Source: CAZEHS01 sp964424355
GTDB taxonomy: Bacteria; Bacillota; Clostridia; Peptostreptococcales; Acidaminobacteraceae
Reading direction: 5' to 3'
Assembly (NCBI GenBank): GCA_964424355.1
Contig: CAYRIO010000006.1
Coordinates: 62,001-126,000 of the forward strand
DNA: 64,000 nucleotides
Shown here: one piece after another, positions 16,892 through 25,360 of the stretch
Layout of the letters: each line of letters opens with the position of its first letter
Position numbering within the stretch: position 1 is the stretch's first letter
Notes under the pieces: model-generated
Database searches by the model: none
What the model was told of the DNA's origin: nothing
The model's input: the letters and a program-made list of their open reading frames with translations, nothing else
Made by a program: the position numbers and the translations under genes

Positions 16892-19315
16892 ATGAGCGTG
16901 ATCCTCCTCTTAACCCGAACATTGACTGTCATCAGTATCGGTTTGCTCCTCATATACCTGTATGGGATGTTGATCAGACGATACAGGTCCGAATTGATGC
17001 CCTGGGAAAACTGGATTGCAGGCGTTTTCTTTGGCATCGCCACGATGCTTTCAATTTTTGCCGGCAAGGTATTGTTCTCAGGAACGGTGATAGATGGGAA
17101 AATGGCACTTCTGGCAGTCGGGGTGGTATTCTCCGGACCCCGCGGTGCGATTGTGATCATCGCCAGCATCTTATCGGCGTGGACCCTGCTTCAGGTAACA
17201 ATCACCCCGTTCCTGATCAGCCAGCTCATCACCGTGACAGTGATAGGACTGTTCTATGGAAAATGGCTGAATAGAAGGGGATATGAACGTTTTTACGGAC
17301 CGATGGCACTCTTAGGCCTGATTGTTATGGCACAGAGCCTTCTCTGGAGCCAGCTGTTCAAGGTGTCCCTGACAATGAACGGCTCAGGCGTTGCAGATAC
17401 CCTGCTGGTCCTGATGCTGGCCCCGGTAGTGACCTTAAGTACCGGCAGTTTGTTTCTGATGGAAATGGAACGGCGTGAGAAAGAGCGGCAGCTGATGGAT
17501 GTCAAGGAGGATCTGATGGCGCAGAACGAGGAGACCACTGCTCTCTATGAAGAAATGTCAGCGGCGGAAGAGGCCCTGCAGGAACAATATGACCATCTTC
17601 GGGAAAACCGGGAAGAGATCCTTCGCATTAATGATCGGTATAAGCTGATTTACCAGGCGGGGAACGAGGGGCTTTGGGAGTACGACTACGCGACGAAGGA
17701 AACCCTCCTGTCGGACCGCATCACTGAAATTTACGGATACGGCCCGGATCAGAAGGATTTCATGAATACGGACCGGAATGCCTTGATCCATCCGGAGGAT
17801 CTTCCGCGGGTCTATCAGAATTGGCGTGACCTCAACTGTGGAAAGATCGAGTCCTATGATATGGAGTACCGAATCCTCCATGCGTCCGGTGAATATCGGT
17901 GGATCCAGGCCAAGGGCATCATCCTTCGGGATGAGAATGGCAAGAATGTGCGGATGGCCGGTTCCCATGGCGACATCCATCAAAAGAAAATGCAGGAGCA
18001 AAAGCTTTATGAATCCGCGTATTACGATCAGCTGACCGGTCTTCCCAATCGCAAGTGGTTTGTGGAAAGATTGGAGAAATGTGTGGCTGAAACGGTGGCA
18101 ATCCACGATGTCGGTGCAGTCCTGGTGCTGGGGCTGGACGATTTCAAGGTGATCAATGATGCCATGGGCCGCGGCAATGGGGATGAAGTGCTCCGGGAAG
18201 TGGCCTGCAGGCTGGTATCCCTTCAGGGAGAAAAGCGCACGGTAGCGCGATTGAGCGGGGACGAATTCCTCGTGCTTCTCAGCAGTATTCAACAGCGGCA
18301 CGAGATAGAAGCCGAGATCAACACGGTGTTGGAACTGATTCACCGCCCCATTCACCTGAATGCCGGAGAAATCATCGTCACCAGCAGCCTTGGCGCAGTC
18401 CTTTTCCCCAAAGACGCCCATACGGCAGAAACGATCCTGCGCAATGGAGACATCGCTTTACAGCAGGCGAAGAACCACAGAAAGAACGGCTTCGTTTTTT
18501 TTGATGATAAAATGGCCAAGGAAAACATGCGGCGGATCCTCTTGGATGTCGGGCTCAAATCAGCCTTCGCCAATCAGGAGTTCATACTGCATTATCAGCC
18601 GATTTTCAAGACAGAAACCCGAGAGCTGGCGGGCTTCGAGGCATTGGTCCGCTGGAATAGCCCTGAATTCGGATTTGTTCCCCCGGATGAGTTCATCAAA
18701 TTGGCGGAGCAGAACGGGAGAATCGTAGAACTGGGTAATTGGGTGCTGCAAGAGGCCTGCGGATTTCTGAAACGCATGAACCTGAATCACAACGAGGATC
18801 TGTATCTCTCCGTCAATCTTTCACCGGTTCAGTTGCTGCAAAAGAACTTTGTCATGCAGGTTAAGGATATTCTCAATGAATCTGGGGTCTCAGCGGACCG
18901 GATTATCTTCGAAATCACTGAAACTTCGCTGATGGAGTCCTTTGATACCAGTTTCCAGAAAATATTAATTCTGAAGGACTGGGGGCTGAACTTTTCCCTG
19001 GATGATTTTGGAACCGGTTATTCCTCGCTGAATTACCTGCGGAGCATTCCTGTGAAGACCCTGAAGATCGATAAGAGTTTCATTGCCGATCTGACAAGGG
19101 ACCAGCGGCTGCAGAGGATGGTGAAGTCCATAATCGACATCTCTCATGATCTGGACTTGATTGTCGTTACCGAGGGGGTTGAGGAAGAAGATCAGCTTCG
19201 GCTGCTGAAGGATTACGGGTGCGACTGTATACAGGGATACCTCCTGGGACGCCCTGTTCCGGAGGCCCAAGCCATGAATTGGATCAATCAGCCGCTAAAC
19301 GGGGCCTTGTCATAA
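16892..19315 (+). CDS. Membrane GGDEF-EAL protein (c-di-GMP turnover) with 5TM and PAS domains
   Basis: The 807-residue product has about six N-terminal membrane segments of the LytS/YhcK 5TM type (5-195), then a coiled coil and a PAS domain (about 245-370). A GGDEF domain (about 385-540) and an EAL domain (about 555-805) follow. The EAL motif is intact (FEALVRW, ETSLMES, DDFGTGYSSLNYL, KIDKSFI), so phosphodiesterase activity is likely. The GGDEF signature reads SGDEF, so cyclase activity is uncertain. I chose ATG 16892, with AAGGCGG 6 bases before it. Two c-di-GMP riboswitches in its leader make it a feedback-regulated enzyme. Confidence 0.93.
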   Translation: MSVILLLTRTLTVISIGLLLIYLYGMLIRRYRSELMPWENWIAGVFFGIATMLSIFAGKVLFSGTVIDGKMALLAVGVVFSGPRGAIVIIASILSAWTLLQVTITPFLISQLITVTVIGLFYGKWLNRRGYERFYGPMALLGLIVMAQSLLWSQLFKVSLTMNGSGVADTLLVLMLAPVVTLSTGSLFLMEMERREKERQLMDVKEDLMAQNEETTALYEEMSAAEEALQEQYDHLRENREEILRINDRYKLIYQAGNEGLWEYDYATKETLLSDRITEIYGYGPDQKDFMNTDRNALIHPEDLPRVYQNWRDLNCGKIESYDMEYRILHASGEYRWIQAKGIILRDENGKNVRMAGSHGDIHQKKMQEQKLYESAYYDQLTGLPNRKWFVERLEKCVAETVAIHDVGAVLVLGLDDFKVINDAMGRGNGDEVLREVACRLVSLQGEKRTVARLSGDEFLVLLSSIQQRHEIEAEINTVLELIHRPIHLNAGEIIVTSSLGAVLFPKDAHTAETILRNGDIALQQAKNHRKNGFVFFDDKMAKENMRRILLDVGLKSAFANQEFILHYQPIFKTETRELAGFEALVRWNSPEFGFVPPDEFIKLAEQNGRIVELGNWVLQEACGFLKRMNLNHNEDLYLSVNLSPVQLLQKNFVMQVKDILNESGVSADRIIFEITETSLMESFDTSFQKILILKDWGLNFSLDDFGTGYSSLNYLRSIPVKTLKIDKSFIADLTRDQRLQRMVKSIIDISHDLDLIVVTEGVEEEDQLRLLKDYGCDCIQGYLLGRPVPEAQAMNWINQPLNGALS

Positions 19316-19365
19316 GTCCGCCGTGGTGATTTAATAACCCGCTTGATCCTGTATGTTAATCAAAT

Positions 19366-19409
19366 CAAAGAGTCTCCCACCTTTTTTGCAGGTAGGAGAC
19401 TCTTTTTTT
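19366..19409. terminator. Terminator after the GGDEF-EAL gene
   Basis: AAAGAGTCTCCCACC pairs with GGTAGGAGACTCTTT around a T-rich loop and is followed by a T-run on the plus strand. Because the stem is flanked by A-rich sequence on the left, it can also act for the convergent histidine kinase gene. Confidence 0.9.
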
Positions 19410-19433
19410 GACTGATGATACGGTCTGGTTTTG

Positions 19434-21206
19434 TCATAACCTAGGTATATTCTGGTCTTCGAAAACGATCTTGAAATGGACTCCGTGCTGATACGTGCTG
19501 GTCAAGCTGATTTGACCGCCCAAGGTCTGGGTGACGATGTTGTGGACGATATGCAGCCCCAGGCCGGTGCCGCCGGATGCCTTGCGGGTGCTGAAAAAGG
19601 GATTGAAAACCTTTGAGAGATTCTCTTCAGGGATGCCACTCCCGTTATCATCGTAAAGCAGGACGATGGAGGATCCGGTTCGTTTGAAAGCGATATGCAT
19701 ATGCCCTGCGCTCCGGTCGTCGAAGCCATGAATGAGAGAATTGGTGACAAAATTCGTGATAATTTGTGAAAGCGCGCCGGGGTAACTGGTGACCTCAAGT
19801 TCCTCATCACATTCAAGGTCCAGGGTGAAGGGAGTGTTCTTAAGCTTCGGATGCAGACTCTTTAGAACATCAAGGACGGTATCCCGGATTTTAAAGCGCC
19901 TTCGCTCCTGTGAAGCCTGGTCGACAGCCACCTGCTTGAAGCTGATTACCAGGCTGGAGGCGCGTTCTAAATTAGAATTCAGGAGAGATAGAGCCTCCTC
20001 GCTGCCCAGAAGGTATTCATGAAGCTCTGAACGGTTCAGCACGTTGCTTTCGAATTGTCCCCGCAGGGTGCTGTTGAGTTTGGACAGATAGCTGGATAAG
20101 GTGACGCCTATGCCGAGGGGGGTATTTATTTCGTGAGCGACGCCGGCCACCAGTTCTCCCAAAGCTGCCAGCTTTTCAGAAATAATCAGCTGCGTCTGAG
20201 TTTCCAGCAGGTTCTCCAGCGATTGCTGCAGCTGATCATTCATGGCAGTCAGCTCCGACTGACTCTCCTCCAGCTCAGCCATATTCTGCACCAGATCGGC
20301 ATTGGCAGATGCCAATGCATCGGTACGTTCCTGCACCTTCGATTCCAACTCATCATTGGCGGCCAAGAGCTTGAATATGCCAGTGGAGGCACCGGCCGCT
20401 GTGAAGAAGCCAAGAATCAGAATCAACCAGGTCGTGCTGGTGGCGGCCTTCCATCCGGATTTTGGTTCGGCGTAAAGCTCCCAGTCCACCTGGTAGAGGC
20501 GGATGATCTCTGAGATGCCGTCGGCTGGGAATGCGGCTGTATTGCTCCAGATGATCTGCTTACCCCCGGTGGCGGGGTTTTGTTCGTAAAGGATCACATC
20601 GTGCGATTTTCCCAAGGCAATCAAACCACTCTCCGCAAGCATCTTGTCGTAATCGAATATCAGGCTCATCTGCCCCCAGTACGTCGGCGCACCGGTTGAA
20701 GAATCACGCATGGAGATTGGAAGCCGCACAATGATGCCCGTTCCTCCCTGAATCAGCTTCACAGGAGCCGTGAGCTTCATTGTGCCGGATGCCTTCACCG
20801 CCAGCACCGCGTCCCTCTGGTCGGGGATTGCCGATAAATCTTTTCCAATGACGGCTTCGTTGCCTTTGAACGGGTAGACATGGGTGATGGTCGTATCCTT
20901 CAGCACCCCCATGTTTCTGACAAGCCCATCGTCCGATTCGAAAATTCCCTGCGCGAAATTAGTGTAGGCCTCCTGGGTGAAGTCGGGGTGTGTCTGGATG
21001 TAGGCAATCAGTCCCCGGGTACTGATAATCCGGGAGGTCAGGGTTCTTTCAATGTTGGCCCTGGCAATCAAAAGGCGGTCAGCGGTTTTTCGCCGGTCGG
21101 ACTCTAAGGAACGGTTATATTCAAAAGCCGCCGTGATGAAGAATACTGCCAGAACAGACACGCCGATGAAGGCTGTCAGCAGCGATTTTTTGTGAGCAGA
21201 TTTCAT
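19434..21206 (-). CDS. CHASE-domain sensor histidine kinase
   Basis: The 590-residue product has a membrane segment at about 8-28, an extracellular CHASE-type sensor (about 40-240, with LLIARANIERTLTSRI and IIVRLPI), and a second membrane segment near 253-275. A long coiled coil (295-345) follows, then a HisKA-like helix with His358 in GVAHEINTPLG, and an ATPase domain (NFVTNSLIHGF, DDNGSGIPEENL, GGTGLGLHIVHNI). It should sense a small external ligand and phosphorylate an unidentified response regulator; none is adjacent. It is divergent from the chemotaxis receptor gene. Confidence 0.93.
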   Translation of the reverse strand: MKSAHKKSLLTAFIGVSVLAVFFITAAFEYNRSLESDRRKTADRLLIARANIERTLTSRIISTRGLIAYIQTHPDFTQEAYTNFAQGIFESDDGLVRNMGVLKDTTITHVYPFKGNEAVIGKDLSAIPDQRDAVLAVKASGTMKLTAPVKLIQGGTGIIVRLPISMRDSSTGAPTYWGQMSLIFDYDKMLAESGLIALGKSHDVILYEQNPATGGKQIIWSNTAAFPADGISEIIRLYQVDWELYAEPKSGWKAATSTTWLILILGFFTAAGASTGIFKLLAANDELESKVQERTDALASANADLVQNMAELEESQSELTAMNDQLQQSLENLLETQTQLIISEKLAALGELVAGVAHEINTPLGIGVTLSSYLSKLNSTLRGQFESNVLNRSELHEYLLGSEEALSLLNSNLERASSLVISFKQVAVDQASQERRRFKIRDTVLDVLKSLHPKLKNTPFTLDLECDEELEVTSYPGALSQIITNFVTNSLIHGFDDRSAGHMHIAFKRTGSSIVLLYDDNGSGIPEENLSKVFNPFFSTRKASGGTGLGLHIVHNIVTQTLGGQISLTSTYQHGVHFKIVFEDQNIPRL

Positions 21207-21396
21207 ATAAGTGCCCCCTTAGAAATAATTTTTAATTCATACCCCTAAAATATAGGGGGAAATCCATAATAAGAAAAAATCTTTAGTGGATGAGTTTCCA
21301 AATATTTGTTTCGGTAAATTAATCCTCGGGTAAGAACGCAGTGACAATCAGATGACAAAGATGGTGTAAAAAGTGAATGTATGAGGAGGAAAACCG

Positions 21397-23652
21397 ATGA
21401 AAGGCTTCTACAATTTGAAAATCAGCATGAAATTACTGACTGGGTTTATCATTGTTGCCCTCATTGCCGGTGCCGTAGGCGGTTTTGGAATGATAAACAT
21501 CAAGAACCTGAACCAATCAGATACGGAGCTCTATCAGTATATGACGGTGCCCATCTCACAGATCAGCAATGTATCTGTTAATTTCCAGGAACTCCGCGTT
21601 CATGTGCGAGACCTTCTTCTGGCCAATACACTGGAAGCAAAGAATGACGCTGGGGTAAAAATAGAAGAACGGCATGTGGAGATGGCACAATTAGCTGCGG
21701 AATTCGAGAAATCCATTCGGGATGACGTTGCCATGCGGACCGCTTTTGATTCTTATATGAAAACCCAGGATAATCTGTTCGTTATTCTGACAAAAGTCGT
21801 AGCCCTTGCCAAAGCAGGACAGAACGCAGAGGTTGTCGCCATGATGTCGGCTCAGGGAGAATCCGGGATCGCTTCGGCAGCCCTGCAGGCAGCTATTGAT
21901 AATCTGGTCAGCATGAAGGTCGAGCAAGCGAAGCAGATGGCATTGGCCAATTCAGTTCAAGCCAGCCGCACCATGACCACCATGGGGACTCTGGTGGCGG
22001 TGGCCATGGTTCTGGCCGTAAGTCTGGGCCTGTTCCTGGCGCGGATCATCAGCAAGCCCTTGGTCAAAGGGGTGGAGATGATGCAGGAAATGAGCAAAGG
22101 ACACTTAGGGATGCGGATGGGGATGGACACCACCGATGAAATGGGCAAAATGGCTACCGCCATGGATATGTTCGCAGACGATTTGCAGACCAATGTGATT
22201 GGCCCGCTGAACGCCATCGCCCGAGGGGATATCAATGTCACCGTGGCTGCGAAGGACGACCGCGATGAAATCTCGCCGGCGATGATTAAAACAATTGAGA
22301 CCATTCGGTCACTGATCCATGAAACCAATTTACTGATCACCGCGGCTGTGGATGGGAAACTGGATGTTCGTGCCAATGCGAGCGGATTTGTAGGCGAATG
22401 GGAGCATCTGATCAAGGGGATCAACCAGATATTGGAGGCTGTGACAGAACCCATTCAGGAATCAGCTTTGGTACTGACGGAAATGAGTAACGGCAATTTG
22501 CAAAAGCGGGTCATGGGCAATTATAAAGGGGATCACGCTGCTATCAAGAACGCCCTGAACGAAACCCAGGATTCCCTGTCCACTTATGTCAATGAGATTG
22601 CCCACGTGCTCAACGAAATAGCGGATTCCAACCTGGATATCGGAATTACCAGTGATTATAAAGGTGATTTTTCCGCCATCAAGGATGCCCTGAACCTGAT
22701 CGTCTCTTCTCTCAATGAAGTGATGGGCGAAATCGGCAATTCTTCGGATCAGGTCGCCGCCGGATCGAGACAGGTTTCCGATGGCAGCCAGGCTCTTTCC
22801 CAAGGGTCAACTGAGCAGGCCAGCGCCGTTGAACAGTTGACGGCCAGCATCACACAGATTGCGGCCCAAACCAAGCAGAATGCCGTCAACGCCAGTCAGG
22901 CCAATGAACTTGCTAATCAGGCCCGAATCAATGCCGATCAGGGAAACCAGTCCATGCAGGGGATGCTCAAATCCATGCAGGATATCAATGAATCGTCCAA
23001 CAGCATTTCCAAGATCATCAAGGTCATCGATGAGATCGCATTCCAGACCAATATTCTGGCTCTGAACGCCGCAGTTGAAGCGGCACGGGCCGGTCAGCAC
23101 GGCAAGGGCTTCGCGGTTGTCGCCGAAGAGGTTCGCAACCTGGCGGCCCGCAGCGCCAATGCGGCGAAAGAAACCACGGTCATGATCGAAGGCTCCATCG
23201 CCAAGGTGGCGGGGGGCACCCAGATCGCCAATGAAACCGCTGGAGCCCTCACACAGATTGTGGACGGTGTCGCAAAAGCAGCCAATCTGGTAGGCGAGAT
23301 AGCAACCGCTTCCAATGAGCAAGCCAACGCCATCTTCCAGATCAATAAAGGGGTGGAGCAGGTATCCCAGGTTGTTCAGACCAATTCAGCCACGGCCCAG
23401 CAGAGCGCTGCCGCCAGTGAAGAACTGAATGGCCAGGCAGAAATGCTCAAGGGAATGGTGGGGAATTTCCGTCTGAAACGAAGCTATAATGCCGGAGGGC
23501 ATAACCCTAAAGTATCCCGTAGGGAGCCGGATCTGCTGTCGATGACTGCACAGGCACCTAAAAAGAGCAAGAAGAACGGCCATTCCGATTCACGGGTCGA
23601 TATGGGAATCCCCATGATATCCCTCAGCGATGGCGAGTACGGAAAATATTGA
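21397..23652 (+). CDS. Methyl-accepting chemotaxis protein
   Basis: The 751-residue product has two membrane segments (about 12-32 and 190-212) bounding a four-helix-bundle ligand domain. HAMP and HAMP-like repeats follow: LIKGINQILEAVTEPI, and two copies of a NGNLQKRVMGNYKGDHAAIKN-like unit at about 365-440. The signalling hairpin carries the tip motif AFQTNILALNAAVEAARAG near 545-563 and HGKGFAVVAEEVRNLAARS. It relays attractant or repellent binding to CheA/CheW. The linker repeats are more extended than in classical receptors. GAGGAGGA precedes the ATG. Confidence 0.95.
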   Translation: MKGFYNLKISMKLLTGFIIVALIAGAVGGFGMINIKNLNQSDTELYQYMTVPISQISNVSVNFQELRVHVRDLLLANTLEAKNDAGVKIEERHVEMAQLAAEFEKSIRDDVAMRTAFDSYMKTQDNLFVILTKVVALAKAGQNAEVVAMMSAQGESGIASAALQAAIDNLVSMKVEQAKQMALANSVQASRTMTTMGTLVAVAMVLAVSLGLFLARIISKPLVKGVEMMQEMSKGHLGMRMGMDTTDEMGKMATAMDMFADDLQTNVIGPLNAIARGDINVTVAAKDDRDEISPAMIKTIETIRSLIHETNLLITAAVDGKLDVRANASGFVGEWEHLIKGINQILEAVTEPIQESALVLTEMSNGNLQKRVMGNYKGDHAAIKNALNETQDSLSTYVNEIAHVLNEIADSNLDIGITSDYKGDFSAIKDALNLIVSSLNEVMGEIGNSSDQVAAGSRQVSDGSQALSQGSTEQASAVEQLTASITQIAAQTKQNAVNASQANELANQARINADQGNQSMQGMLKSMQDINESSNSISKIIKVIDEIAFQTNILALNAAVEAARAGQHGKGFAVVAEEVRNLAARSANAAKETTVMIEGSIAKVAGGTQIANETAGALTQIVDGVAKAANLVGEIATASNEQANAIFQINKGVEQVSQVVQTNSATAQQSAAASEELNGQAEMLKGMVGNFRLKRSYNAGGHNPKVSRREPDLLSMTAQAPKKSKKNGHSDSRVDMGIPMISLSDGEYGKY

Positions 23653-23664
23653 AAACCAGAATAG

Positions 23665-23707
23665 AAGTAAAGCCCGGCATCTCCTTACGGAAGTGTCGGG
23701 CTTTTAC
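23665..23707. terminator. Bidirectional terminator
   Basis: AGTAAAGCCCGGCAT pairs with AGTGTCGGGCTTTTACT across an 11-base loop. A-rich and T-rich flanks on both sides let it end the receptor gene and the convergent transpeptidase gene. Confidence 0.85.
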
Positions 23708-25125
23708 TATTCAATGACAATGACAGCCGTCTGGCCGATCTTTGTCCAGTCATGCAGGAACTTGGCATGAGAGGTGTAATTCCGAACGCATTTGTGGCTG
23801 CGTGGAACCGTTCCCAAAGTGGAGAGGAATTCAATCTCGCCGGGATCAACCAGCTTTCCGGTCACGGCGTCTTTCTTAAAGGTCACCGGAACACCGTGGA
23901 GGTAGGCACCGCCGGAAAACCGAATAACGTTGGGTGCGTATCCATCCACTTCTTTTGTCACATCGTGAAGGTAAAGAAATTTGGCTTTCTTTTCAATGGC
24001 CATGAACGCGCCCAGGGGAGTGGGATAGCGGTACTGATCCCGGGCACCGGTGGTCACGACCTGGTAGGAGACCAACTGCCATCCCGAATCCGTTTTTTGG
24101 AAGACCGCTGAATTTTGTTGCTTGCGGTCAACCACCACATACTGGGTAGCGCCTTTCATCGATGTGCTTATGGTGATGTATTTCTGGGGGACCCAATAAG
24201 TGGTTTGTTTACCGGGAAGCCGACAGTGATAATAACCGGCATTCTTTCCGATAATCAAAAGCAGGGTTCCGTCCTGAACATAAACAAAATCCTTCAGGTT
24301 GCTCAGGGAAGCATATCCCGGAGCACTTTGGCTGGAATCATTCCCAAAGCTGTCATTGACACCGCCGGGCAATTTTGGCGGTGTTCCGCGCTTGTTCTTG
24401 TAGTTGTTGACGTAACCAAGGGTGCCAGCTTGCGCCAGATCGGCTTGCACCGCCTTCGCTTCCTTGATTTTTCGGGCCAGATCAAAATGGCGGACATCAA
24501 TCAAAGGGCCATAGACATAGCCGGTTCGGATACCGCTCTTGTCATACCAATAGATCCGGTACCATAGATCCGAACCATACTGGGCAATCATCTCGCCTTT
24601 AACAGAATCCACTAAACTCATTTTTTCGTAAGTGCCAGGCTTCCGGATAAAATCAAAGCTGCCTCCGGGGCCTGTTCGGATCCCGACACCGCTTTTAGGA
24701 AGCGCATAATCGTAGTTGGTGAGATACTTTTGGTAGAGAAGATTGAGGGTGAAATCTCCCGGAAGGTTGGCTGCAAAGCTCTCCACCAAAGGGTAGCCAT
24801 CTGTATTGAGAACGATTCCAGGCGCCGCCGGCTGAACAGGCACGGGTGCGGGCGGGGTCGCTGGCGGAATTGTCGGCTCGACCACGGCGGGCGGTGTGAC
24901 TTCTTCTGCGTCCACAGGTGTGACTTCACCATTCTTGATGTCATCGGTACTGGGAGTGATTGCAGTTGGCTCGGTGGAAGGTGTTTGTGTAAGGGGAGGG
25001 GTGCTGGGTGTTGTGGTTATTGTACCCGGTTCCGCAAAGACCGTAAAAGAAGAAAACAGGAGGCAACTGATCAGTGCTAAACTGGATAATCTGCGGGCTG
25101 TTACGTGCAGTTGTTTCGGAAACAT
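23707..25125 (-). CDS. Secreted L,D-transpeptidase (YkuD) with SH3-like domain
   Basis: The product of about 472 residues has a signal peptide (hydrophobic core LALISCLLFSSFTVFA), a Thr/Pro-rich linker (about 30-100) and an SH3-like region with GVGIRTGPGGSFDFI. The C-terminal YkuD domain has GAYLHGVPVTF and the catalytic Cys in SHKCVRNY. The usual motif is SHGCVR, so one Gly is Lys here; Cys and Arg remain. It would make 3-3 crosslinks in peptidoglycan or attach proteins to it. I chose ATG 25125, preceded by GGAG at 9 bases; ATG 25140 lacks a good site. Confidence 0.9.
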   Translation of the reverse strand: MFPKQLHVTARRLSSLALISCLLFSSFTVFAEPGTITTTPSTPPLTQTPSTEPTAITPSTDDIKNGEVTPVDAEEVTPPAVVEPTIPPATPPAPVPVQPAAPGIVLNTDGYPLVESFAANLPGDFTLNLLYQKYLTNYDYALPKSGVGIRTGPGGSFDFIRKPGTYEKMSLVDSVKGEMIAQYGSDLWYRIYWYDKSGIRTGYVYGPLIDVRHFDLARKIKEAKAVQADLAQAGTLGYVNNYKNKRGTPPKLPGGVNDSFGNDSSQSAPGYASLSNLKDFVYVQDGTLLLIIGKNAGYYHCRLPGKQTTYWVPQKYITISTSMKGATQYVVVDRKQQNSAVFQKTDSGWQLVSYQVVTTGARDQYRYPTPLGAFMAIEKKAKFLYLHDVTKEVDGYAPNVIRFSGGAYLHGVPVTFKKDAVTGKLVDPGEIEFLSTLGTVPRSHKCVRNYTSHAKFLHDWTKIGQTAVIVIE

Positions 25126-25185
25126 GGCATTCGGCTCCATTTCTATTTAAAAATTTCCTATTCTATTTATAACACACTTTTTGAA

Positions 25186-25271
25186 GGGTCTTCAAACTTT
25201 CTGAAGGGTTCTCTAAAGAAAATTTGCGATTTCCTTTACACAGGAAGTTATTAAAATCAGTGTGTTATAAT
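25186..25271. promoter_or_regulatory. Divergent promoter region of transpeptidase and UPF0182 genes
   Basis: An extended -10 (TGTTATAAT, 25263-25271) faces right toward the UPF0182 gene. On the minus strand GTGTGTTATAAAT near 25175 faces the transpeptidase gene. Both share the string AGTGTGTTATAA. Between them lies TTGAAGGGTCTTCAA (6-bp arms, about 25180-25196) and a partial copy, CTGAAGGGTTC, which may be operator half-sites. Confidence 0.5.
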
Positions 25272-25360
25272 GTCACTATGTGGGTATCAGTCCATACGAC
25301 AAAGGACTGCGCTGGCTTAGGCCGGTTGAATATCTTGAACTACAGAAACGGGGGGTCTGA

